Assembly (NCBI GenBank): GCA_027491235.1
Contig: JAIXWO010000022.1
Coordinates: 558,001-622,000, forward strand
Reading direction: 5' to 3'
DNA: 64,000 nt
Origin: Sphingomonadales bacterium
GTDB taxonomy: Bacteria; Pseudomonadota; Alphaproteobacteria; Sphingomonadales; Sphingomonadaceae
Part shown: positions 52,893-62,375 of the stretch, in pieces
How positions within the stretch are numbered: position 1 is the stretch's first letter
How the letters are laid out: each line of letters opens with the position of its first letter
Position numbers and translations under genes: made by a program
Notes under the pieces: generated by a model
What the model was told of the DNA's origin: nothing
What the model saw: only the letters and a program-made list of their open reading frames with translations
Database searches by the model: none

Positions 52893-52955
52893 GGATCCCC
52901 GCTTTCGCGGGGATGACAAACCCCGCCCTTGTCATTCCCGCGAAAGCGGGAATCC
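52893..52955. repeat. Palindromic intergenic repeat pair, left
   Basis: A 26-base palindromic unit with the core CCCCGCTTTCGCGGGG at 52893-52918 and an inverted near-copy at 52930-52955 (core TCCCGCGAAAGCGGGA). It is the dispersed GCGGGGATGAC type common in many proteobacteria, recognisable when translated as VIPAKAGI. It may form hairpins that end the convergent kinase and pcc transcripts. Confidence 0.85.
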
Positions 52956-52972
52956 ATACGCCGTTGACGCCC

Positions 52973-53266
52973 CTACCCATTGATCGTCTCAAACAAGTCC
53001 CGCCACTCAGAATTGTCGCGTTCAATCAGTTCAATCTTCCAAGCGCGCCGCCACTTCTTCATGGCTTTTTCTCGGGCGATAGCTTCTGTGATGTCGGAGA
53101 ACATCTCAATGTAGACGAGTGTCGTCACGGAATAGCGTTTGGTAAACCCGTCAGCGGTTCCGTTCCGATGTTCCCAGACGCGCCGAGCAAGGTCGTTGGT
53201 AACGCCAATATACAGCGTGCCGTTTTTTCTAGTGGCCAGAATGTAGACGAAATACTGACGTTCCAT
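52973..53266 (-). CDS. GIY-YIG domain nuclease, small
   Basis: A 97-residue single-domain protein: FVYILATRKNGTLYIGVTNDL carries the GIY-YIG motif (YIL-x-YIG), followed by ARRVWEHRNGTADGFTKRY with the catalytic Arg, then LVYIEMFSDITEAIAREKAMKKWRRAWK with the Glu. ATG 53266 is the best start, because the longer frame reads through the palindromic repeat. The gene sits inside two repeat pairs (52893-52955 and 53281-53359). Family members are of unknown role; some may act in DNA repair or mobility. Confidence 0.85.
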   Translation of the reverse strand: MERQYFVYILATRKNGTLYIGVTNDLARRVWEHRNGTADGFTKRYSVTTLVYIEMFSDITEAIAREKAMKKWRRAWKIELIERDNSEWRDLFETING

Positions 53267-53280
53267 GCGCGCCCCTCGGC

Positions 53281-53359
53281 GGATCCCCGCTTTCGCGGGG
53301 ATGACACACTCAAAGGCATCACTCAAACGATCGTGTCATTACCGCAAACGCAGGGATAC
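53281..53359. repeat. Palindromic intergenic repeat pair, right
   Basis: The unit at 53281-53306 is identical over 26 bases to 52893-52918. A decayed inverted copy (TGTCATTACCGC, then AGGGATAC) lies at 53334-53359. The plus/minus order matches the left pair, so the GIY-YIG gene is bracketed by two like pairs. Confidence 0.75.
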
Positions 53360-53371
53360 AAACTCCCCAGC

Positions 53372-55378
53372 CTATTCCATCTCCAAAATGACAGCGTCCA
53401 CCGCAAGGCTCTCCCCAGCTGCAGCGTTCACTGACTTGACCACACCCGCCTTTTCGGCGCGGAGGATGTTTTCCATCTTCATCGCCTCGACAACCGCGAG
53501 CGGCTGCCCCGCTTCGACCTTGTCACCAGCCGCCACATGAATGGCTGTCACAAGACCCGGCATGGGGCAGAGCAGGAAACGGGAGAGATCCGGCGGGACC
53601 TTCTCGATCATATACGCGGCGAGCGGCGCGACATGTGCTGGCAGGCAGATGGCTGTGTGCGAGGCGCCGCGTGTCGTCAGCTTAAAGCCTGTGCGGGTCT
53701 TGGAGACCTTCACAGCAAGTTCCTTGCCGTCGATATCGGCCACGACCAATCGGTCACCCGGTGTGTACTCCAGCCCGATGTTCAGATGTTCGCCATCGAC
53801 AAGCAGGTCTTCTTCGCTCACATCCACCAGATGCGTGGCGCCGCCGATACGGACGTGCCATTCGGCGGGCGGATCAAGGTCATCACCAAGCTGTCCATCA
53901 ACCTGACGTGCGCGGTCGGCCTGTGCACAGGCCATGAAGCCCGCAATGCCCGCCAGTGTCCGGAGCAGGTCGTCAGACGTTGCCGCGCCTGAGAAACCGT
54001 CAGGATATTCCTCGGCGATAAAGCCCGTCGTCAGTTCGCCCGAGCGGAAGCGCGGGTGCTGCATGATGGCAGAGACGAAATCGATATTGTGGCCAAGGCC
54101 TTCCAGCTCAAACTTATCAAGCGCTGCGATTTGCTTGTCCGCCGCTTCGTCCCGCGTTTTGCCCCAGGTGATCAGCTTGGCGATCATGGGGTCATAGAAC
54201 ATGGAAACTTCGCCGCCATCGGCGACGCCATCATCGACGCGCACACCGTCAACACCGCGAATGTCGCCCGCCCAACCGGGCACTGGAGGCTTGTAGCGGG
54301 AGATGCGGCCTGTCGACGGCAGGAAGCCGCGATACGGGTCTTCGGCATAGACACGGTTTTCGATCGACCAGCCGTCAATCTTGATATCATCCTGCGTCAT
54401 GGCGAGCTTTTCGCCATAAGCCACGCGGATCATCTGTTCGACGAGATCGATGCCCGTGATGGCTTCGGTGACAGGGTGTTCCACCTGCAGACGCGTGTTC
54501 ATTTCGAGGAAGTAGAAGCTCTCCCCGCTCGGGTCCGCGCCCGAGACGATCAGCTCCACCGTGCCCGCCGAATAATAGCCGACCGCACGGGCAAGCGCGA
54601 CGCACTGTTCGCCCATCGCCTTGCGCATCTTGGGCGTGACGAAAGGCGACGGCGCTTCTTCGACCACCTTCTGATGGCGACGCTGGATCGAGCATTCACG
54701 CTCGTTCAGATAAAGGATGTTGCCGTGCTGATCGCCGAGGATCTGGATCTCGATGTGGCGCGGGTTGAGGATGAACTTCTCGATGAAGACGCGGTCATCG
54801 CCAAAGCTGTTGAGCCCTTCGCGCTTGGTCGCTTCAAAGCCTTCGCGCACGTCCTGTTCGGAATAGGCAAGGCGCATGCCCTTCCCGCCGCCGCCCGCCG
54901 ACGCCTTCATCATCACTGGATAGCCGATCTCTTCCGAGATGCGCACGGCATGTTCGGTATCGTCAATCTCACCGACAAAGCCGGGCACGACGTTGACGCC
55001 CGCCGCCATGGCGAGCTTCTTGGACTCGATCTTGTCGCCCATCGCCGCAATCGCGTTTACCGGCGGGCCGATAAAGGCGATGCCTTCGGCCTTGAGCTGC
55101 TCGGCAAAGCTGGTGCGTTCGGACAGGAAGCCATAGCCCGGATGGACAGCCTCCGCGCCGGTCGCCTTGCACGCCGCGATGATCTTGTCCGCGATCAGAT
55201 AAGACTGCGCCGCAGGTGACGGACCGATATGCACCGCCTCATCCGCATCCAACACGAACGGCGCGCGCGCATCGGCATCCGAATAGACGGCGACCGTCTT
55301 GATGCCCATGCGACGGGCGGTCTTGATGACACGACGGGCAATCTCGCCCCGGTTTGCGATCAGGATTTTTTTGAACAT
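53372..55378 (-). CDS. pccA: Propionyl/acetyl-CoA carboxylase, biotin-containing alpha subunit
   Basis: A 668-residue chain with biotin carboxylase and carrier domains. MFKKILIANRGEIARRVIKT starts the carboxylase. The ATP-grasp glycine loop is KASAGGGGKGMR, then FIEKFILNPRHIEIQILGD, ERECSIQRRHQK and LEMNTRLQVEHPVTEAI. A middle domain (about 470-590) joins the pcc-type subunits. The carrier site is VVEAMKMENIL with its biotinyl Lys near residue 634. It is last in the pccB-mce-ech-mutase-pccA operon, converting propionyl-CoA to methylmalonyl-CoA together with PccB. The gap to the mutase holds a repeat pair. Confidence 0.95.
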   Translation of the reverse strand: MFKKILIANRGEIARRVIKTARRMGIKTVAVYSDADARAPFVLDADEAVHIGPSPAAQSYLIADKIIAACKATGAEAVHPGYGFLSERTSFAEQLKAEGIAFIGPPVNAIAAMGDKIESKKLAMAAGVNVVPGFVGEIDDTEHAVRISEEIGYPVMMKASAGGGGKGMRLAYSEQDVREGFEATKREGLNSFGDDRVFIEKFILNPRHIEIQILGDQHGNILYLNERECSIQRRHQKVVEEAPSPFVTPKMRKAMGEQCVALARAVGYYSAGTVELIVSGADPSGESFYFLEMNTRLQVEHPVTEAITGIDLVEQMIRVAYGEKLAMTQDDIKIDGWSIENRVYAEDPYRGFLPSTGRISRYKPPVPGWAGDIRGVDGVRVDDGVADGGEVSMFYDPMIAKLITWGKTRDEAADKQIAALDKFELEGLGHNIDFVSAIMQHPRFRSGELTTGFIAEEYPDGFSGAATSDDLLRTLAGIAGFMACAQADRARQVDGQLGDDLDPPAEWHVRIGGATHLVDVSEEDLLVDGEHLNIGLEYTPGDRLVVADIDGKELAVKVSKTRTGFKLTTRGASHTAICLPAHVAPLAAYMIEKVPPDLSRFLLCPMPGLVTAIHVAAGDKVEAGQPLAVVEAMKMENILRAEKAGVVKSVNAAAGESLAVDAVILEME

Positions 55379-55396
55379 GCTTTCAACTTCCCAAAT

Positions 55397-55487
55397 CCGT
55401 TTGGGCTGAGCCTGTCGAAGCCCTGCCCTTCTTTAATAGCTTAGTGTCCAACAAAGGACGGCCCTTCGACAAGCTCAGGGCAAACGG
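55397..55487. repeat. Inverted dispersed repeat (CTTCGACAAGCTCAGG type)
   Basis: The 27-base segment at 55461-55487, carrying CCTTCGACAAGCTCAGGG, is matched in inverted form with a few differences at 55397-55423 (GCTGAGCCTGTCGAAGCC). The 37 bases between contain GTGTCCAACAAAGGAC. This repeat class is widespread in proteobacterial intergenic DNA. It fills the mutase-pccA gap and could stabilise or end the upstream mRNA. Confidence 0.8.
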
Positions 55488-55491
55488 CATC

Positions 55492-57612
55492 TCATTCCCC
55501 CACCGGCGGCATGTTGTGACCCAACAGCCGCAGCACATCCGCCGCGCACTCGACGACATTGCTGCCCGGCCCGTAAATGCCCTGCACGCCTGCATCGCGG
55601 AGGAAGTCGTAATCCTGCGGCGGGATGACGCCGCCGGCGATGACCTTGATGTCCGGGCGCCCTTCCTTCTTCAGCAGGCTGATGAGTTCGGGGATTAGCG
55701 TCTTGTGCCCTGCGGCCAGGCTTGACGCGCCGACTACGTCCACATCACTTTGCAGCGCGAGGACAACGGTTTCGTCCGGTGTCTGGAACAGCGGGCCACT
55801 CACCACGTCAAAGCCCATATCGGCAAAGGCCGAGGCGATGACATTGGCGCCGCGATCATGCCCGTCCTGCCCCATCTTCGCGACGAGCAGCTTCGGTTTT
55901 CGCCCGAGGCGGCGGGTGACGGCGTCCACACCGTCCACCACCTGCGCCCAGCGCGGGTCACCGGCGTAAGGTGCCGAATAGACACCCTTCACCGGCGTCG
56001 GCGTGGTGCCATAGCGGCCAAACACCGCTTCCATCGCGGACGAGATTTCGCCGAGCGTGGCGCGCGCGCGGGCGGCGACGACGGCGAGCTCAAGCAGATT
56101 GCCACCCGCCTTCGCGCCTTCGGTCAACGCCTTCAACGCGGCCTGACAGGCGACCTCATCGCGCGTGGCCTTCATCGCCTTGATGCGGGCGATCTGGCCT
56201 TCACGGACCTTGGCATTGTCCACGTCGAGCGTGTCGAGATGATCTTCGCTGGGCAGGCGGTATTTGTTGACGCCGACCACCACGTCCTCGGCACGGTCGA
56301 CGCGTGCCTGACGGCCAGCGGCGGCTTCCTCGATCATCGCCTTGGGCCAGCCTGCTGCCACAGCTTTCGCCATGCCACCTTCGGCCTCCACGCGCTCGAT
56401 GATCTCCCACGCCTTGTCGACCAGTTCCTGCGTCAGGCTTTCGATGTAATAGCTGCCCCCCAGTGGATCGACGACATTGCACATGCCGGTCTCTTCCTGA
56501 ATAACGATCTGCGTGTTGCGGGCGATGCGCGCGGAGAAATCCGTCGGCAGCGCAATGGCTTCGTCGAGCGCATTGGTGTGGAGCGACTGGGTGCCGCCCA
56601 ACATTGCCGCCATGGCTTCAATCGTGGTGCGGATCACGTTGTTATAGGGGTCCTGCTCGGTCAGCGAGACACCCGACGTCTGGCAGTGGGTGCGCAGCAT
56701 CTTGGAGCGTTCATCCTGCGCGCCAAGGTTGGTCATCACGCGGTGCCACAGCACGCGGGCCGCGCGCAGCTTCGCCACTTCCATGAAGAAGTTCATGCCG
56801 ATGGCGAAGAAGAAGCTCAGACGGCCTGCGAACTTATCGATGTCGAGGCCTGATGCGACGCCATATTTTACATATTCCATGCCGTCGGCGATAGTGAAGG
56901 CAAGCTCCTGCACCTGCGTCGCGCCGGCTTCCTGCATGTGATAGCCGGAGATGGAAATGCTGTTGAACTTCGGCATCTTCTGGCTGGTGAAGGCGAAGAT
57001 GTCTGAGATGATGCGCATCGAGGGTTCGGGCGGATAGATATAGGTGTTCCGCACCATGAACTCTTTAAGGATGTCGTTCTGGATCGTGCCGTCGAGTTGT
57101 TCAACCGGCACGCCCTGCTCTTCGCCCGCGACGATGAAGAAGGCGAGGATCGGGATGACCGCGCCGTTCATCGTCATGGAGACCGACATCTGGTCGAGCG
57201 GAATGCCGTCGAACAGGATCTTCATGTCCTCGACGCTATCGATGGCGACGCCCGCCTTGCCCACATCACCCACGACGCGGGGATGGTCACTGTCATAGCC
57301 ACGGTGCGTGGCGAGATCGAAGGCCACGGAAAGCCCCTTCTGCCCCGCCGCGAGATTGCGCCGGTAGAAGGCGTTCGACTCTTCCGCCGTCGAAAAGCCC
57401 GCATATTGACGGATCGTCCAGGGACGACCGGCATACATGGACGCGCGCACCCCGCGCGTGAACGGCGCGAAGCCCGGCAGGCCCGGATCAGCGGTCACAT
57501 CGTCCGCTGTATAAAGCGGCTTCACGGCAATCCCTTCCGGCGTTTGCCAGGTGAGGTCTTTACCCTTCACTTCCTTGGCCGCTGCGGCCTGCCAGTCTTC
57601 GATCTTTGCCAT
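55492..57612 (-). CDS. scpA: Methylmalonyl-CoA mutase
   Basis: Adenosylcobalamin enzyme turning (R)-methylmalonyl-CoA into succinyl-CoA. One chain of 706 residues holds both parts: the TIM-barrel substrate domain ([62 protein letters not shown]) and the C-terminal B12 domain with D-x-H-x-x-G in [11 protein letters not shown], then [14 protein letters not shown]. It is the homodimer type. A G-protein chaperone (MeaB) is not in the window. It lies 193 bases from the enoyl-CoA hydratase, with repeats between. Confidence 0.96.
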   Translation of the reverse strand: MAKIEDWQAAAAKEVKGKDLTWQTPEGIAVKPLYTADDVTADPGLPGFAPFTRGVRASMYAGRPWTIRQYAGFSTAEESNAFYRRNLAAGQKGLSVAFDLATHRGYDSDHPRVVGDVGKAGVAIDSVEDMKILFDGIPLDQMSVSMTMNGAVIPILAFFIVAGEEQGVPVEQLDGTIQNDILKEFMVRNTYIYPPEPSMRIISDIFAFTSQKMPKFNSISISGYHMQEAGATQVQELAFTIADGMEYVKYGVASGLDIDKFAGRLSFFFAIGMNFFMEVAKLRAARVLWHRVMTNLGAQDERSKMLRTHCQTSGVSLTEQDPYNNVIRTTIEAMAAMLGGTQSLHTNALDEAIALPTDFSARIARNTQIVIQEETGMCNVVDPLGGSYYIESLTQELVDKAWEIIERVEAEGGMAKAVAAGWPKAMIEEAAAGRQARVDRAEDVVVGVNKYRLPSEDHLDTLDVDNAKVREGQIARIKAMKATRDEVACQAALKALTEGAKAGGNLLELAVVAARARATLGEISSAMEAVFGRYGTTPTPVKGVYSAPYAGDPRWAQVVDGVDAVTRRLGRKPKLLVAKMGQDGHDRGANVIASAFADMGFDVVSGPLFQTPDETVVLALQSDVDVVGASSLAAGHKTLIPELISLLKKEGRPDIKVIAGGVIPPQDYDFLRDAGVQGIYGPGSNVVECAADVLRLLGHNMPPVGE

Positions 57613-57626
57613 TCTTTCCTCTTTTT

Positions 57627-57801
57627 CCCCTCTCCCTTGAAGGGAGAGGGTTGCGCAGACTTGGTCGCGTCGCGGCCTAGTCGTAGCTGGGTGAGGGTGT
57701 GGCCGCCGGGGATAATCGCGGCCTTCCCTGCCCCCTCATCCAACTTCGCCTAGCCGCGTGGCGGCAAGGCTTCGTATCCTTCTCCCTCAAGGGGAGAAGG
57801 A
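57627..57801. repeat. Mosaic palindromic repeat region in the mutase-hydratase gap
   Basis: CCCTCTCCCTTGAAGGGAGAGG at the left (57627-57650, partly written) and TTCTCCCTCAAGGGGAGAA at the right (57779-57799) are hairpins. The block 57739-57800 recurs with few changes at 60897-60957. The block is intergenic and repeated, without coding sense. Confidence 0.75.
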
Positions 57802-57805
57802 CGGA

Positions 57806-58588
57806 TCAACGCCCCTTAAATTCCGGCTTGCGCTTCTGAAGGAAGGCCATGCCGCCTTCCATTGCATCTTCGGAAGAACCAGCGATCCGCTGGCCTTCGG
57901 CTTCGGCGAGGAGCTGTTCGGAATAGCTGTTTTCCATGGCGACGAGGATGTTCTTCCGCATCGTGGCATAAGCAAGCGTTGGGCCATTGGCGAGGCGGGT
58001 GGCGAGCGCGCGGGCTTCGGCCATCAGGTCGGCATCTTCGACGACCTTGTAGATCATGCCCCAGTCGAGCGCCTTTTCCGGGCTGATCTTTTCGCCAAGC
58101 ATCATCATTTCGGTCGCACGTGCCTTGCCGACCATGCGCGGCAGCATCCAGCTCGCGCCGCCATCGGGCACAAGGCCGATGTTGACGAAGGCCTGCAGAA
58201 AATAGCCGCTCTTGCCCGCGATCACGAAGTCACCCGCAAGGCCGATCGAGCAGCCGACACCGGCGGCCGCGCCATTCACGGCGGTGATGACGGGGATGTT
58301 GAGCCTTGCGAGGTTCATCATCATCGGATTGTAATGCCGGGTCAGCGCGATGTAGCTGCCCTCCCCGCCAGAGATCGACTTGCCTCCACGCGCCTGAAGA
58401 TCCGCGCCCGAGCAGAAACCGCGACCCGCGCCTGTAATGATCAGGCAGCGTGCGTCCCCCAAGGTTGACAGCGCGTCGTTGATCTCACCGGCCATGTCGA
58501 GGCTGCACGCATTCATCCGATCCGGGCGGTTCAGCGTGATGGTGGCAATCTTGTCGGTGACATCCACCGTGATCGTTTCATAGGTCAT
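57806..58588 (-). CDS. Enoyl-CoA hydratase/isomerase
   Basis: A crotonase-fold protein of 260 residues. ITLNRPDRMNACS, ITGAGRGFCSGADLQARGG (oxyanion hole), and VNGAAAGVGCSIGLAGDFVIAGKSGYF followed by FVNIGLVPDGGASWMLPR carry the two catalytic positions (the Glu of the ENRE motif is replaced by VPDGG at the second site). It may be a PaaG-like isomerase rather than a hydratase. AGGAG upstream of ATG 58588 fixes the start; the longer frame runs through a repeat. It lies inside the propionyl-CoA operon. Confidence 0.9.
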   Translation of the reverse strand: MTYETITVDVTDKIATITLNRPDRMNACSLDMAGEINDALSTLGDARCLIITGAGRGFCSGADLQARGGKSISGGEGSYIALTRHYNPMMMNLARLNIPVITAVNGAAAGVGCSIGLAGDFVIAGKSGYFLQAFVNIGLVPDGGASWMLPRMVGKARATEMMMLGEKISPEKALDWGMIYKVVEDADLMAEARALATRLANGPTLAYATMRKNILVAMENSYSEQLLAEAEGQRIAGSSEDAMEGGMAFLQKRKPEFKGR

Positions 58589-58620
58589 GTTGTTCTCCTG
58601 TCCTCTCCAAATCTGTAAGT

Positions 58621-58721
58621 CCCTCCCTTCCAAGGGAGGGGTTTGGGGTGGGTAAGTGCGACGTTTGCTCGCTTGCGCTCGCACCTACCCCCGTCCCCCT
58701 CCCTTGGAAGGGAGGGGTGAA
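58621..58721. repeat. Palindromic repeat between hydratase and epimerase genes
   Basis: CCCTCCCTTCCAAGGGAGGGG at 58621-58641 (given in part) and its mirror CCCCTCCCTTGGAAGGGAGG at about 58696-58716 lie on either side of a GCTCGCTTGCGCTCGC core. The whole 100 bases fold as a long hairpin. No coding sense is seen. Confidence 0.75.
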
Positions 58722-58724
58722 GGA

Positions 58725-59162
58725 TCAATGCCCCTTCGGCGTCTCCATAATCTCGGTCAAAACCCCGCCCATATCCTTTGGATGGACGAAGAAAATCAGC
58801 GTGCCGTGCGCGCCAATGCGGGGTTCCCCCAGCACGCGCTTGCCCAGCGCTTCGAACTCCGCCTTGGCGGCGTGAATGTCGGGCACTTCGTAGCACATGT
58901 GGTGCTGCCCCCCTTGCGGGTTCTTCTCAAGGAAGGACGCGATGGAGGTGTTGCCCGGCAGCGGCTCGATCAACTCGATCTGCGTGCCGTTGAGCGCGCC
59001 ATCCGCGCCCGGCGTGTCGACGAAGCATACCTTGACGCCCTGCGACGGCAGGTCGAACGGATCATGAATCTTCGTCGCGCCCATCACATCGCGGTAAAAG
59101 ACGATGCTGTCCGCGATGGAGGGCGTCGCGACGCCGATATGGTTGAGACGGCCAAGTTTCAT
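58725..59162 (-). CDS. mce: Methylmalonyl-CoA epimerase
   Basis: Converts (S)- to (R)-methylmalonyl-CoA for the mutase. A 145-residue VOC-fold protein: LGRLNHIGVATPSIADSIVFY holds the first metal His, GGQHHMCYEVPDI the next, and RIGAHGTLIFFVHPKDMGGVLTEI the C-terminal His and Glu. All are in family order. It lies 11 bases after pccB and before the repeat and hydratase. Confidence 0.93.
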   Translation of the reverse strand: MKLGRLNHIGVATPSIADSIVFYRDVMGATKIHDPFDLPSQGVKVCFVDTPGADGALNGTQIELIEPLPGNTSIASFLEKNPQGGQHHMCYEVPDIHAAKAEFEALGKRVLGEPRIGAHGTLIFFVHPKDMGGVLTEIMETPKGH

Positions 59163-59172
59163 TGTGATGTCC

Positions 59173-60705
59173 TCACAGCGGAATGTTATCGTGCTTCTTC
59201 CAAGGGTTCTCCAACTGCTTGTTCCGCAGCTTTCTCAACCCCAGTGCAATCCGCTTGCGCGTCGAATGCGGGTAGATCACCTCGTCGATGAACCCCTTGC
59301 TCGCGGCCACGAACGGGTTGGCGAAGCGGTCTTCATATTCCTTGGTGCGCTCGGCGATCTTTTCGGGGTCTCCGATGTCGGAGCGGAAGATGATTTCCAC
59401 CGCGCCCTTGGCGCCCATCACCGCGATTTCGGCGGTTGGCCAGGCGTAGTTGAGGTCGCCGCGCAGATGCTTTGAGGCCATGACGTCATAGGCGCCGCCA
59501 TAGGCCTTGCGCGTGATGACGGTGATTTTCGGCACGGTTGCTTCGGCATAGGCGAACAGCAGCTTGGCACCATGCTTGATGATGCCGTTATGCTCTTGGC
59601 TGACACCGGGAAGGAAGCCCGGCACGTCGACAAAGGTGATGATCGGGATTTCAAACGCATCGCAGAAGCGGACGAAGCGGCCTGCTTTCTTAGAGGCGTT
59701 GATGTCGAGGCAACCCGCGAGCACCGTTGGCTGGTTGGCGACCACTCCAATCGTGCGGCCTTCAATGCGGCCAAAGCCCACGATGATGTTGCCTGCATGG
59801 GTCGGCTGCACTTCAAAGAAGTCACCCTCATCGACTGTCTTCCGGATCACCTCATGCATGTCATACGGCATCGTCGCACTTGCCGGGATGACGGTGTCGA
59901 GGCTCGGCTCCAACCGGTCATAGGGATCAGATGTTGGCCGTTCCGGCACGCCCATCCGGTTGTTTTCCGGCAGGTAATCGAAGAAGTCCCGCGCGGCGAG
60001 CAGCGCTTCGATATCATTTTCAAAGGCGTTATCCGCGACACCGGATTTGCTGGTGTGCGTCACCGCCCCGCCCAGTTCTTCCTGCGTCACGAATTCGTTG
60101 GTGACGGTCTTTACAACGTCCGGGCCAGTGACGAACATGTAGCTGCTGTCCTTCACCATAAAGATAAAGTCCGTCATGGCGGGCGAATAGACCGCCCCGC
60201 CCGCGCACGGCCCCATGATGAGGCTCAACTGCGGGACGACGCCTGAGGCCAGCGTATTGCGCTGAAACACCTCGGCATAGCCGCCAAGGCTCGCCACGCC
60301 TTCCTGAATGCGCGCGCCACCGCTGTCATTGATGCCGATGACAGGTGCGCCCACCTTCATTGCATTGTCCATGACCTTGCAGATCTTCTGCGCATGCCGT
60401 TCGGACAGAGACCCACCGAACACGGTGAAGTCTTGGCTGAACACATAGACCAACCGCCCATTGATCGTGCCGGAGCCCGTGACCACGCCGTCACCGGGGA
60501 TCTTAGTCGCTTCCATACCGAAATCGGTGCAATTGTGTTCGACATACATGTCGAGCTCTTCGAACGAGCCTTCATCCAGAAGGACATCGAGCCGTTCCCG
60601 CGCGGTCAGGCGGCCCTTGGAATGTTGCGCATCGATGCGCTTCTGTCCGCCACCCATACGGGCGGCTTCACGGCGCTTTTCGAGTTCTGCGATGTTCGAT
60701 GACAT
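59173..60705 (-). CDS. pccB: Propionyl-CoA carboxylase, carboxyltransferase beta subunit
   Basis: A 510-residue carboxyltransferase. [21 protein letters not shown] opens it. The crotonase-like core has [49 protein letters not shown] with the oxyanion glycines, and in the second half [41 protein letters not shown]. This is the propionyl-CoA type by composition and by operon. It heads the minus-strand operon and is divergent from the PccR-type regulator over 263 bases. Confidence 0.96.
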   Translation of the reverse strand: MSSNIAELEKRREAARMGGGQKRIDAQHSKGRLTARERLDVLLDEGSFEELDMYVEHNCTDFGMEATKIPGDGVVTGSGTINGRLVYVFSQDFTVFGGSLSERHAQKICKVMDNAMKVGAPVIGINDSGGARIQEGVASLGGYAEVFQRNTLASGVVPQLSLIMGPCAGGAVYSPAMTDFIFMVKDSSYMFVTGPDVVKTVTNEFVTQEELGGAVTHTSKSGVADNAFENDIEALLAARDFFDYLPENNRMGVPERPTSDPYDRLEPSLDTVIPASATMPYDMHEVIRKTVDEGDFFEVQPTHAGNIIVGFGRIEGRTIGVVANQPTVLAGCLDINASKKAGRFVRFCDAFEIPIITFVDVPGFLPGVSQEHNGIIKHGAKLLFAYAEATVPKITVITRKAYGGAYDVMASKHLRGDLNYAWPTAEIAVMGAKGAVEIIFRSDIGDPEKIAERTKEYEDRFANPFVAASKGFIDEVIYPHSTRKRIALGLRKLRNKQLENPWKKHDNIPL

Positions 60706-60772
60706 GGCGATCCCTTATTTGGAATTTGAAGCGGGCTGTTTGGAAGGGGAATGGCGCAAAGTCCAATGTGAA

Positions 60773-60803
60773 TTTGCGAAGTTGCGAAGTGCGGGTTTGC
60801 AAA
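60773..60803. promoter_or_regulatory. Cluster of TTTGCRAA-type sites, putative PccR/ScfR operators
   Basis: TTTGCGAA (60773-60780), GTTGCGAA (60781-60788) and TTTGCAAA (60796-60803) lie between pccB and the regulator, about 68 bases upstream of the pccB start. Regulators of this family are known to bind TTTGCAAA-type sites (PccR of Rhodobacter; RamB of Corynebacterium uses a similar word). So the regulator at 60969 probably controls pccB here. The spacing differs from a simple 4-base separation. Confidence 0.6.
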
Positions 60804-60819
60804 GTATGTAATGCGCCAT

Positions 60820-60957
60820 TCTATCCCCTCGAGGGAGAGAAAGACTTGGCTTGGCAGCGTGCTGCTTAGCAAGTCTTGTGAGGGGGAGCCCCCTCTCCAA
60901 CTTCGCCTGGCTGCACGGCAGCAAGGCTACGTATCCTCTCCCTCAAGGGGAGAGGAG
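60820..60957. repeat. Mosaic palindromic repeat upstream of the regulator
   Basis: ATCCCCTCGAGGGAGAGA at about 60822-60839 starts the region. The block 60897-60957 is a near copy of 57739-57800 and ends in CTCTCCCTCAAGGGGAGAG. It separates the operator cluster from the regulator start and sits close to its ribosome site (GAGGAGGTTAGAGA). Confidence 0.7.
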
Positions 60958-60968
60958 GAGGTTAGAGA

Positions 60969-62375
60969 ATGTCCAAACGCCGCATCTTCGCCGGACAGCG
61001 CCTGCGCGACCTCCGCTCTGGACGCAGCCTGAAGCAGGCGGACATGGCGCAGCGGCTCGGCATTTCGGTCTCCTACCTCTCGCAGCTTGAAAGCGATGAC
61101 CGGCCCCTCACCCCGGCGCTGCTGGAAACACTGGCGCGTGACTTTCCACTCGATTGGCAGGAGTTCGAAGAAGATGCGACAACCCGCCGTTTCGCCGCAC
61201 TCCGCGAGGCGGCCGCCGATCCGCTCTTTCCGAACCCGCTGACGCCTGAACAGGTCGCACGCATTGCCGAGCAGCAGCCAGCCCTCTCGGATCAGTTCGT
61301 CACGTTGCACGCCGCCTATCGGAACGCTGGACAGCGGCTCCAGATTGTCGATGAGGCATTGGGCGCCGATCAGGCGGATGGCAGCCGTCTCCCCTGGGAA
61401 GAGGTGCGCGACTGGTTCCACAATGCGGGCAATTATGTCGATGTGCTTGACCGGGCCGCAGAACTTTTGGGCGATAAATTGCGCGGCACACAGGCGACAC
61501 CCGCGCTTGAGGGGCTAGAGCTTTACCTGCGCAACGCCTTATCCGTGTCGCTGGTCTATGCCGGAAGCACGGGTTTACGCGATTATGATGCGCAGATGGG
61601 GCATCTCATCATCGATCAGGGGCAGCCGGTGGAAAGCCAGCGGTTCCAATTGGCGCATCAACTGTCTGCGCTGGCCTTGCACGATGAGATTAGCCTGGTG
61701 GTCGAACAAGCCGGACTCCGCACGGCAGCTGCACGCCAGCTCCTGTCCGTTGGCCTTGCTAATTATGCGGCGGGGGCTTTGCTGATGCCCTATACGCGGT
61801 TTCGGGAAGACGCCCGAACGGTGCGCCACGACATAGACCGATTGCGCCAGCAGTTCGGCGTCAGCTTCGAACAGGCCTGTCACCGCCTTTCCACGCTCCA
61901 ACGCCCCTCCGCGCGCGGCATTCCCTTCTTCTTCTGCCGTGTCGACATGGCTGGGAATATCACCAAGCGGCACTCCGCCACGCGCCTGCAATTTGCGCGC
62001 TTCGGCGGCGCGTGTCCCTTGTGGATCGTGCACGAGGCAGTGGCGATTCCGGACCGCATTCTCGTCCAGCTTGCCGAAACCCCTGATGGCGTGCGCTATG
62101 TCTCGATGGCGAAGGGTCTGGTGAAGCCCTCGGGCAGCTATGACCGCGCGCCGCGCCGTTATGCGGTCGCGCTGGGATGCGAGGCGGACCATGCGCGCGA
62201 GTTCGTCTATGCCGACGGGTTGGATCTCACCTCCCCACGCGCCGCGACCAAAATCGGCGTGTCGTGTCGACTCTGCCCGCGCATGGATTGTGACCAGCGC
62301 GCCTTCCCGCCGTCCGACCGCGATATCATCGTGGATCCGGACCGGCGGGATGTGGTGCCCTATAGGCTCGCTTAG
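60969..62375 (+). CDS. pccR: Short-chain acyl-CoA-responsive regulator (PccR/ScfR family)
   Basis: A 468-residue regulator. The N-terminal XRE HTH is RRIFAGQRLRDLRSGRSLKQ, DMAQRLGISVSYLSQLESDD. The central DUF955 region has LAHQLSALALHDEI, where the HExxH of IrrE-like peptidases is lost (H-Q-x-x-A), so it is non-catalytic. The C-terminal DUF2083-type region has Cys (RLCPRMDCDQRAFPP) suited to binding metal or a ligand. Proteins of this type sense propionyl- or other short acyl-CoA and control pcc genes. It is divergent from pccB, and AGGAGG precedes the ATG. Confidence 0.85.
   Translation: MSKRRIFAGQRLRDLRSGRSLKQADMAQRLGISVSYLSQLESDDRPLTPALLETLARDFPLDWQEFEEDATTRRFAALREAAADPLFPNPLTPEQVARIAEQQPALSDQFVTLHAAYRNAGQRLQIVDEALGADQADGSRLPWEEVRDWFHNAGNYVDVLDRAAELLGDKLRGTQATPALEGLELYLRNALSVSLVYAGSTGLRDYDAQMGHLIIDQGQPVESQRFQLAHQLSALALHDEISLVVEQAGLRTAAARQLLSVGLANYAAGALLMPYTRFREDARTVRHDIDRLRQQFGVSFEQACHRLSTLQRPSARGIPFFFCRVDMAGNITKRHSATRLQFARFGGACPLWIVHEAVAIPDRILVQLAETPDGVRYVSMAKGLVKPSGSYDRAPRRYAVALGCEADHAREFVYADGLDLTSPRAATKIGVSCRLCPRMDCDQRAFPPSDRDIIVDPDRRDVVPYRLA

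Noticed and set aside
52893-53359. Possible CRISPR array from the repeated 26-base units
   Set aside because: Units are strongly palindromic, alternate in orientation, and have irregular spacing with a gene between; no cas genes are near.
54056-55219. 387-codon plus-strand frame opposite pccA
   Set aside because: Shadow of a complete, motif-rich carboxylase gene.
55750-56853. 367-codon plus-strand frame opposite the mutase
   Set aside because: Shadow of the mutase gene; His/Arg-rich with no domain.
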